A stretch of 37,932 nucleotides of DNA from Aliishimia sp045106335 (GTDB taxonomy: Bacteria; Pseudomonadota; Alphaproteobacteria; Rhodobacterales; Rhodobacteraceae). Below are positions 32,601-37,932 of this stretch, piece after piece. Where the stretch lies: NCBI GenBank assembly GCA_045106335.1, contig JBGCEM010000197.1:1-37932 (forward strand). Reading direction: 5' to 3'. The position numbers and the translations under genes were made by a program. The stretch's first letter is position 1, and each line of letters starts with the position of its first letter. The notes below the pieces were generated by a model. That model was not told the DNA's origin and did no database searches. It was given only the letters and a program-made list of their open reading frames with translations.

Positions 32601-33580
32601 CGGATGTCACCGAAGAGGCCCCAATCATTCGCCCCTTTAGCCCGCCCGTTCCGGTCACGTCGGTGTTTTTGGATCTGCCTTTGCTCAGTGGAGACGAAGT
32701 CCCGCATGCGCCATTCGTGGCGGCCTCAAGCCAAGATTGGCCCGGGTCTGTGGCCGTCTATAGCACGCCAACCGACAGCAATTACACGCTGAACACAGTG
32801 TTATCAGATCAAACGGTGATGGGGCTGACGCAAACGCCGCTGTACACCGCGCGGCATGGGCTGTGGGATATGGGCGCAGATGTGCAGGTCAAATTGTTCA
32901 CAGGGGCTTTGGAAAGCGCGCAGGATCTGGCGGTGTTTGCCGGGGCGAACTTGGCGGCGATTGGCGATGGCACGCCGGGCAACTGGGAGCTGTTTCAGTT
33001 TTCGCAAGCTGACCTGGTCGACCAGGACACCTATGCGTTGGGCCGTCGTCTGCGGGGGCAGCATGGCACGGATGCTTTGATGCCAAAAATCTGGCCTGCG
33101 GGGTCGTGGTTCGTGCTGTTGGGCGGCGGCATGCAACAACTAAACTTGGGCAGTAATTTGCGTCAAGTCAGCCAATCCTTGCGCATCGGACCGGCACAAC
33201 AAAACTATGACCATCCGGCTTACGCGCAATACACCCATGCCTTTGATGGCAACGGCTTGCGCCCCTATGCCCCGGCGCATTTGCGGGTCACCCCAGCGTC
33301 AAATGGCGATTTTGACGTGTCTTGGATCCGCCGCACCCGCATTGACGGCGATATTTGGGCGGGTGAAGTGCCTTTGGGCGAGGACCTAGAAAGTTACCGC
33401 GTTCAGGTGGTGCAAAACGGGGGGGTGGTGCGCAGCGTGGACACGCAAACTCCAGGCTGGCGCTATCCGAGCGCGCTGCAAACGGCTGATGGCATGACGG
33501 GGCTGTTCCAGATCCGTGTGGCACAAATCTCGCCCCGGTTTGGTCCTGGACTGGTCGCGCAAGAAAACGTGATCTTATAA
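29654..33580 (+). CDS. orfg15: GTA orfg15: megatron tail fibre/host-contact protein with TIM-barrel domain
   Basis: The largest GTA protein (1308 residues), forming the tail tip and contacting the recipient envelope. An N-terminal hydrophobic Gly-rich stretch (1-40, may be released to pierce the membrane) is followed by a hub-like region, a glycoside-hydrolase-like TIM barrel (GTA_TIM; about 430-740, with DFIGIDNYMPLSDW and WFTEYGCAAIDKG), a Phage-tail_3 domain (about 790-950) and beta-rich C-terminal modules. It starts on the last base of the orfg14 stop. Followed by the cluster's final terminator. Confidence 0.96.
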   Translation: MATILLSAAGASLGGALGGTVAGLSTAVIGRAVGATLGRVIDQKLLGSGSKTVETPRVDRFRLSNAGEGEAISQIYGQMRVGGQVIWASDFQETTTRSTSGGGKGQPSQPKTTTIQHSYTVNLAVAVCEGIITGITRIWADGEEVPINSLNMRLYPGNDSQVPDPLMEAIEGTGEVPAYRGTAYVVFENLALEQFGNRVPQFSFAVSRPDQPSTPRTQDLARAIEAVALMPGTGEYALSPSPVNYSNGPGSRWSANINNPSGATDFNVSMKALGSELPNAGAASLIVSWFGDDLRCASCQIKPKVEQTQFDGESMPWTCSGLIRASAETVPQQEDKPVYGGTPADQSVVEAIQALHSQGKAVMFYPFILMEQLAGNGRDNPYAAGEQPSLPWRGRITLNAAPGQPGSSDGTQSAETEVAQFFGSARASHFTIADNQVMYSGPDEWSFSRFVLHYAALCQLAGGVDSFCIGSEMRGMTWIRAAGNTFPFVTKLRQLAGDVRALLPESKLSYAADWSEYFGYQPNDGSGDRFFHLDPLWADPNIDFIGIDNYMPLSDWRSGEDHADAHHGAIYDLDYLRGNIEGGEGYDWYYASQADRDAQIRTAITDGAHDEPWVFRNKDLRGWWDHLHYDRIGGVRQAKPSAWLPQSKPFWFTEYGCAAIDKGTNQPNKFLDPKSSESQIPHYSNERRDDFIQMQYIRAMASHYGAVQNNPVSGHYGGAMVDMSRAFIWAWDARPYPYFPNNQGLWSDGDNYAKGHWINGRTSARPLSSVVEEICAKAGVGSVDTSQLHGYVRGYMLDQVSSGRQALQPLMLRYGFDAVERDGQLKFVMRQGQIPVALDPEWLAVGDDLDGVIEATRDPDVDMSGRVRLNFVQADGDFEILAEEAVLPQDESHAVSISDVPLALTRSEGRQTVERWLSEARVARDTIRFALPPSEFDIGAGDLVTLPSENGGAPLRYRVDRVEQGSHQILEAVRSDPSIYTPSDVTEEAPIIRPFSPPVPVTSVFLDLPLLSGDEVPHAPFVAASSQDWPGSVAVYSTPTDSNYTLNTVLSDQTVMGLTQTPLYTARHGLWDMGADVQVKLFTGALESAQDLAVFAGANLAAIGDGTPGNWELFQFSQADLVDQDTYALGRRLRGQHGTDALMPKIWPAGSWFVLLGGGMQQLNLGSNLRQVSQSLRIGPAQQNYDHPAYAQYTHAFDGNGLRPYAPAHLRVTPASNGDFDVSWIRRTRIDGDIWAGEVPLGEDLESYRVQVVQNGGVVRSVDTQTPGWRYPSALQTADGMTGLFQIRVAQISPRFGPGLVAQENVIL

Positions 33581-33606
33581 CCGTAAGCTCAAATCCCGCT
33601 TTCAAG

Positions 33607-33634
33607 ACCGGATGTGCCCGCCGCATCCGGTTTT
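33607..33634 (+). terminator. Rho-independent terminator at the end of the GTA cluster
   Basis: Perfect 8-bp stem ACCGGATG (33607-33614) with CATCCGGT (33624-33631), loop of nine, then TTT and a further T run after GGGCG. It lies 26 bases past the orfg15 stop. Confidence 0.85.
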
Positions 33635-33763
33635 GGGCGTTTTTGGACCCAAATTGGATCACACCGTACCACATTCACGATCACAATACGCCCCATCAAA
33701 GATTTGCATTTGGAATTTCAGGCTTATCTACGATACTGAGCCCGCAGCAAAAGGATGCACGCT

Positions 33764-34585
33764 ATGGCCTACACGCAAACCAATATCTCTACCTTGGACC
33801 CCGTTTGGACACAAATCCGATCCGAGGCACAAGCGGCGGTGACGGACGAACCTTTGATGGGTGGCTTTATTCATGCGTGTATCTTGCACCACCAATCCAT
33901 TGACCGCGCGTTAAGTTACCGGGTCGCGGCCAAACTTGCCAGCAACGAAATGTCGATGGTTGTGGTGCGTGAAATCGTTGAAGACGCCTATGAGCGCGCC
34001 CCTGATCTGGTTGAAGCGGCGCGCGCAGATCTGGCGGCCGTGTTTGAGCGCGACCCTGCCTGCCACCGACTTTTGCAACCGATCCTGTATTTCAAAGGCT
34101 ACCAAGCGATGCAGTGTTATCGCGTGGCCCATTGGCTTTGGACGACAGGGCAGCGCGACTTGGCGTATTTTTTTCAGATGCGGATTTCCGAGATTTTCGG
34201 GGTCGACATTCATCCTGCCGCACGGATTGGAAAGGGGATCATGATCGACCATGCCCATTCCATCGTGATTGGTGAAACGGCTGTGGTGGGCGACAATGTG
34301 TCGATGCTGCATTCCGTGACGTTGGGCGGGACCGGTAAGGAAGAAGAGGACCGTCATCCAAAAATCTGCGATGGTGTGTTGATTGGGGCCGGTGCCAAAG
34401 TGCTGGGCAATATCAAGATTGGCGCGTGTTCTCGCATTGCCGCTGGGTCAGTTGTTTTGAACGAGGTGCCGCCCTGTAAGACAGTCGCCGGAATTCCAGC
34501 GAAAATCGTGGGCGAGGCCGGGTGTGAACAGCCTTCAATTTCCATGAACCACATGCTGGGCAAGGATCAAGCCGACCAGTTTTAG
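33764..34585 (+). CDS. cysE: Serine O-acetyltransferase
   Basis: Makes O-acetylserine from serine and acetyl-CoA, the first step of cysteine synthesis. 273 residues from ATG 33764: N-terminal helical domain (about 1-145, DPVWTQIRSEAQAAV) and a C-terminal left-handed beta-helix of hexapeptide repeats (about 150-250) with the conserved GKGIMIDHAHSIVIGETAVVGD block and SVTLGGTGKEEEDRHPKI. An earlier ATG (33755) has its ribosome site too close. cysE directly after the GTA cluster is the arrangement familiar in Rhodobacteraceae. Confidence 0.97.
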   Translation: MAYTQTNISTLDPVWTQIRSEAQAAVTDEPLMGGFIHACILHHQSIDRALSYRVAAKLASNEMSMVVVREIVEDAYERAPDLVEAARADLAAVFERDPACHRLLQPILYFKGYQAMQCYRVAHWLWTTGQRDLAYFFQMRISEIFGVDIHPAARIGKGIMIDHAHSIVIGETAVVGDNVSMLHSVTLGGTGKEEEDRHPKICDGVLIGAGAKVLGNIKIGACSRIAAGSVVLNEVPPCKTVAGIPAKIVGEAGCEQPSISMNHMLGKDQADQF

Positions 34586-34630
34586 CCCTTTTGTAGATTC
34601 GGGTTTTTGCCCCTGTCTGCCGATCTAAAG

Positions 34631-34724
34631 CACCCTGCCTAAAACCTGGGAAACAAATGCCCTGCCACGCGGCGCTTTCTCGGGACATTTGCGATACATG
34701 ATTCCTCAGGTTAAAGGCAGGGTG
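34631..34724. repeat. Large imperfect palindrome between cysE and pdhC
   Basis: Outer arms 34631-34648 and 34707-34724 (CACCCTGCCTAAAACCTG against its complement) match at 16 of 18 positions. An inner pair CAAATG-CCC (about 34655-34663) and GGGACATTTG (34682-34690) continues the structure. No T run follows on either strand, so it is not an ordinary terminator. It could be a small mobile repeat (MITE-like), a structured RNA, or a protein-binding site. Confidence 0.6.
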
Positions 34725-34790
34725 ATGTAAGCTGTTGATTGTACGGGTGTTTGGGGGCAGTTGTTAAAGGTTTGTTTTGAGACGAATTAA

Positions 34791-34819
34791 AAAGCCGAGC
34801 CCTTTTGAGGCTCGGCTTT
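34791..34819 (-). terminator. Rho-independent terminator of the pdh operon
   Basis: Perfect 11-bp stem AAAGCCGAGCC (34791-34801) with GGCTCGGCTTT (34809-34819), loop of seven. On the minus strand it is followed by a T run (CTTTTTAATT). It lies 27 bases past the pdhC stop. Confidence 0.9.
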
Positions 34820-34845
34820 GGTGTTTTTGGCACTTTGATTGCGGC

Positions 34846-36162
34846 CTATGCCAGCATTGCCATCGGATTTTCCAGGTTCTGCACAATGGCTTCCAGAAGA
34901 TTTGCCCCCAAGGCGCCGTCGATGACCCGGTGATCGACCGAGAGGGTCACGGACATGACCGTGGCGACGACGAGGTCTCCGTCCGGGCCAACAACGGGCT
35001 TTTTCTTACCTGCGCCAACAGCCAGAATTGCCCCATGGGGTGGATTGATGACCGCGTCGAAATTGTCGATGCCGAACATGCCCAAGTTGGAAATCGCAAA
35101 GCTACCGCCTTGATATTCATGGGGGGCCAGCTTGCGGTCCCGGGCGCGGGTGGCAAGGTCTTTCATTTCGGCCGAGAGCGCCGAGAGCGACTTCATTTCC
35201 GCGTCTTTGAGAACGGGGGTAAACAGTCCGCCTTCAATCGCGACCGCGACAGCCACATCAGATGGGGTCAGTTTGAACACACGATCCCCGGCCCAGACCG
35301 CATTGGCGTCTGGCACAGATTGCAGGGCCAAAGCGCAAGCTTTGATGATGAAGTCGTTGACTGACAGCTTGATGCCACGGCTTTCGAGTTTGCCATTAAG
35401 TTCGGCCCGGAAGCTGAGCAGGGCATCCAGTTGGATATCGCGGCGTAGATAAAAATGCGGGATGGATTGTTTGGCTTCGGTCAGGCGGGCCGCGATGGTT
35501 TTGCGCATCCCGTCCAGTGGGACATCGTCATAGTCGCGGTCTGCGTACATCTTGGCGATGACGTCCGCAGATGGGCCCTGCGCGGGTGTCGCGGCAGGCT
35601 GCGCAGTTGGTTTTGGCGCGGCTGCAGCGGGTTGGGCTGCTTGGGCTGCTTGGGGGGATGCAGCTTCGACGTCGGCTTTGACAATGCGGCCATGGGGTCC
35701 AGAGCCGGTGATTTGTGCCAGATCCAAGCCTTTCTGCGCGGCGATGCGTCGGGCGAGGGGGGAGGCGAAGATCCGGGTTCCGTCTTTTGACGGGGGCGGG
35801 GGGGCGGCCTTCTCGGCGACCGCTGGCGCGGGCACCTCTGCGGCCGCGCCATCCGCGCTGGACGCCTGCGGCGCGGCAGCGGTGGATGCGGGTGCAGACC
35901 CGATATCATCCGCGCTTTCCCCGTCTTCCAGCAGCACGGCGATGGCGGTATTGACCTTCACCGCTTCAGTCCCGTCGGGCACAAGGATTTTGCCAATAAC
36001 ACCTTCATCCACGGCTTCGAATTCCATCGTCGCCTTATCAGTTTCAATTTCCGCCAGCAGATCGCCGGAGGCCACAGTGTCGCCTTCTTTAACCAGCCAT
36101 TTGGCCAGGGTGCCTTCTTCCATGGTAGGCGAGAGGGCGGGCATGAGCAGTTCGATGGGCAT
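34846..36162 (-). CDS. pdhC: Pyruvate dehydrogenase E2: dihydrolipoamide acetyltransferase
   Basis: Core of the pyruvate dehydrogenase complex; passes acetyl groups from lipoamide to CoA. 438 residues: N-terminal lipoyl domain with the lipoylated Lys in ETDKATMEFE (about 1-80), Ala/Pro-rich linker, peripheral subunit-binding domain (about 128-165, FASPLARRIAAQKGLDLAQI), second linker, catalytic domain (about 205-438) with the DHRVIDGALG active-site block. AAGGAGAGGG precedes the ATG. It follows pdhB after 12 bases. Confidence 0.97.
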   Translation of the reverse strand: MPIELLMPALSPTMEEGTLAKWLVKEGDTVASGDLLAEIETDKATMEFEAVDEGVIGKILVPDGTEAVKVNTAIAVLLEDGESADDIGSAPASTAAAPQASSADGAAAEVPAPAVAEKAAPPPPSKDGTRIFASPLARRIAAQKGLDLAQITGSGPHGRIVKADVEAASPQAAQAAQPAAAAPKPTAQPAATPAQGPSADVIAKMYADRDYDDVPLDGMRKTIAARLTEAKQSIPHFYLRRDIQLDALLSFRAELNGKLESRGIKLSVNDFIIKACALALQSVPDANAVWAGDRVFKLTPSDVAVAVAIEGGLFTPVLKDAEMKSLSALSAEMKDLATRARDRKLAPHEYQGGSFAISNLGMFGIDNFDAVINPPHGAILAVGAGKKKPVVGPDGDLVVATVMSVTLSVDHRVIDGALGANLLEAIVQNLENPMAMLA

Positions 36163-36174
36163 GGGTCCCTCTCC

Positions 36175-37533
36175 TTACTTGTAGGTCACTTGTTTCACAG
36201 CGGCGATGACTTCGTCCGTGGTCACAAGCGCGTGTTTTTCCAAATTGGCGGCATAGGGCATGGGCACATCTTTGCCAGTGCAATTGATCACCGGCGCATC
36301 CAGATAGTCGAAGGCCTGCTGCATGATCACCGAGCTTATATAGTTGCCCACCGAGCCTTGCGGCCAGCCTTCTTCGACGGTCACGCACGCGTTGGTTTTC
36401 ATTACCGACTTGATGATGCTGTCTGTATCCATGGGCCGCAGGGTGCGCAGGTCGAGGACTTCGGCGCTGATACCGTCTTCGGCCAGCTTGTCGGCGGCCT
36501 CAAGCGCGTATTGCATGCCGATGCCGAACGAGACGATAGTGACATCCGTGCCTTCGCGCCAGATGCGGGCTTTGCCGAAGGGGATCGCCAGATCGTCGAT
36601 ATCGGGAACGTCAAAGGCGCGGCCATACAAGATCTCGTTTTCCAGGAAGACCACCGGGTTGGGGTCGCGGATCGCTGTTTTCATCAGTCCTTTATAGTCC
36701 GACGCGGAATAGGGCATCACGACTTTCAGCCCCGGCACTTGCATGTACCAGGCGGCATAGTCCTGGCTGTGTTGCGCACCCACGCGCGCGGCGGCCCCAT
36801 TCGGGCCCCGAAACACGATCGGGCAGCCCATTTGCCCGCCGGACATATAAAGTGTCTTGGCCGCAGAGTTGATCAGATGATCGATGGCCTGCATGGCGAA
36901 GTTGAAGGTCATGAATTCGACGATAGGTTTGAGCCCACCAAAGGCGGCGCCCGTGGCGATCCCGGCAAAGCCGTGTTCGGTGATCGGGGTGTCGATCACG
37001 CGTTTTGGGCCGAACTCGTCCAGCATCCCTTGCGAAATTTTGTAAGCGCCTTGGTATTCGCCGACTTCTTCGCCCATCAAAAACACCGTTTCATCGGCGC
37101 GCATTTCTTCGGACATCCCGTCGCGCAACGCTTCGCGCACCGTTTGGGATTTCATCGGCGCGTCGGTCGGCCAGTCGGGGCTGGCATCGACTTGCGGCGC
37201 TGCGGGGGGTGTGGCTGTTGGGGCAGGGCCGGCTATGGCAGCTGGCGCGACTGCTGGGGCAGGGGGGGCCGAGACCTCGCCGACCTCTTCGCCCTCTTCG
37301 ATCAGGATCGCGATGGCTGTGTTAACCTTCACGCCTTCACTGCCCTCGGGGATCAGGATCTTGCCGATCACCCCTTCATCAACCGCCTCGAATTCCATCG
37401 TGGCTTTGTCTGTTTCAATTTCGGCCATGATGTCGCCCGAGGACACAGTGTCCCCTTCTTTCACCAACCATTTTGCAAGCGTGCCTTCTTCCATTGTCGG
37501 AGACAATGCGGGCATCAAAATCTCAGTCGCCAT
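36175..37533 (-). CDS. pdhB: Pyruvate dehydrogenase E1 beta subunit with N-terminal lipoyl domain
   Basis: Forms the E1 heterotetramer with PdhA for thiamine-dependent decarboxylation of pyruvate. 452 residues: a lipoyl domain (about 1-80, ETDKATMEFE), a Pro/Ala linker, then the transketolase-like E1 beta fold (about 127-452) with EEVGEYQGAYK and RGPNGAAARVGAQHSQ. The lipoyl domain is very similar to that of PdhC. This fusion is characteristic of alphaproteobacterial PdhB. AAGGGGG precedes the ATG; 12 bases separate it from pdhA. Confidence 0.97.
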   Translation of the reverse strand: MATEILMPALSPTMEEGTLAKWLVKEGDTVSSGDIMAEIETDKATMEFEAVDEGVIGKILIPEGSEGVKVNTAIAILIEEGEEVGEVSAPPAPAVAPAAIAGPAPTATPPAAPQVDASPDWPTDAPMKSQTVREALRDGMSEEMRADETVFLMGEEVGEYQGAYKISQGMLDEFGPKRVIDTPITEHGFAGIATGAAFGGLKPIVEFMTFNFAMQAIDHLINSAAKTLYMSGGQMGCPIVFRGPNGAAARVGAQHSQDYAAWYMQVPGLKVVMPYSASDYKGLMKTAIRDPNPVVFLENEILYGRAFDVPDIDDLAIPFGKARIWREGTDVTIVSFGIGMQYALEAADKLAEDGISAEVLDLRTLRPMDTDSIIKSVMKTNACVTVEEGWPQGSVGNYISSVIMQQAFDYLDAPVINCTGKDVPMPYAANLEKHALVTTDEVIAAVKQVTYK

Positions 37534-37545
37534 AAGTTGTCCCCC

Positions 37546-37932
37546 TTAAGCGTAAATATCTGTCCACAACTCGTCCAAGGCTGGCTCGGGGCTGTCCTTG
37601 GCGAATTCTGCAGAGGCGTTGACGATTTGTTTGATGTCTTTGTCTATGGCCTTCAAATCGTCCTCGGTAGCGTGTTTGCCGGTCAGCAACATAGAGCGCA
37701 CTGCCTCAATTGGGTCGCGCTCTTCGCGCATTTTCTGGACTTCTTCGCGGGTGCGGTATTTGGCCGGATCCGACATAGAGTGGCCGCGATAACGGTAGGT
37801 TTTGATTTCCAAGATGTAGGGACCTTTGCCGGAACGGCAGTGCGCAACGGCCTTTTCGCCGGCCTCTTTCACGGCCAAAACATCCATGCCGTCAACGATT
37901 TCGCCGGGGATGCCAAAGGGTTTGCCACGGGT
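37546..37932 (-). CDS. pdhA: Pyruvate dehydrogenase E1 alpha subunit, C-terminal part
   Basis: The last 128 codons of pdhA; the gene continues past the right edge. The fragment begins TRGKPFGIPGEIVDGMDV and contains YRYRGHSMSDPAKYRTREEV, the regulatory/active-site loop region of E1 alpha, followed by the C-terminal helices ending ELWTDIYA. First gene of the pdhA-pdhB-pdhC operon. Confidence 0.96.
   Translation of the reverse strand, partial: TRGKPFGIPGEIVDGMDVLAVKEAGEKAVAHCRSGKGPYILEIKTYRYRGHSMSDPAKYRTREEVQKMREERDPIEAVRSMLLTGKHATEDDLKAIDKDIKQIVNASAEFAKDSPEPALDELWTDIYA

Noticed and set aside
1..37932. tRNA, rRNA or CRISPR loci anywhere in the window
   Set aside because: I looked through the non-coding gaps and saw no cloverleaf-like segment, rRNA block or regularly spaced repeats.

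Overview
The window is a chromosomal segment of an alphaproteobacterium of the Rhodobacteraceae (Roseobacter-type). The main signs are an SOS box of the GTTC-N7-GTTC type in front of lexA, a PdhB subunit with its own lipoyl domain, the gene order trpG-trpD-(ung)-trpC-moaC-moeA-lexA, and a complete Rhodobacter-type gene transfer agent (GTA) structural cluster followed by cysE. Both edges cut genes: the start of an IS630-like transposase on the left, the last 128 codons of pdhA on the right.

Layout. 1-138: end of an insertion sequence. 271-12742: core metabolism and DNA functions. These are gltA and gltX (minus), comEC (plus), lexA (minus), then a tightly packed minus-strand operon trpG-trpD-ung-trpC-moaC-moeA in which most neighbours overlap by 4 bases. 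A divergent gene encodes a membrane-anchored, catalytically degenerate polysaccharide-deacetylase-like protein. 12743-13629: an 887-base gap without a convincing gene, carrying two perfect DnaA boxes. 13630-17985: a giant acidic RTX/Ig-like/Hint mosaic surface protein ending in a rho-independent terminator. 18091-18426: a dense regulatory region. 18427-33580: the GTA cluster, orfg1 to orfg15, in canonical order. 33764-34585: cysE. 34846 to the right end: pdhC, pdhB and pdhA on the minus strand.

How the parts work together. The GTA genes encode a tailed, phage-like particle that packages random host DNA: terminase (g1, g2), portal (g3), prohead protease and capsid (g4, g5), connectors (g6, g7), tail terminator, tube, chaperones and tape measure (g8-g11), and baseplate with hub, peptidase and a very large fibre-like protein (g12-g15). 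GTA genes usually encoded elsewhere (activator, lysis, head spikes) are not in this window.

The most unusual points are in and before the GTA cluster. (1) A six-helix membrane protein and a small XRE-type regulator sit between terL and portal, behind an internal terminator and with their own inverted repeat. (2) Two identical ACCGTACGGT palindromes lie 32 bases apart before the g1 promoter, with a third copy inside g4. (3) A palindrome resembling an Irr/ICE iron box lies over the likely -10 region of g1. (4) A long GC-rich hairpin lies between the capsid gene and g6. These suggest a local regulatory layer on GTA expression, but that is inference from sequence alone.
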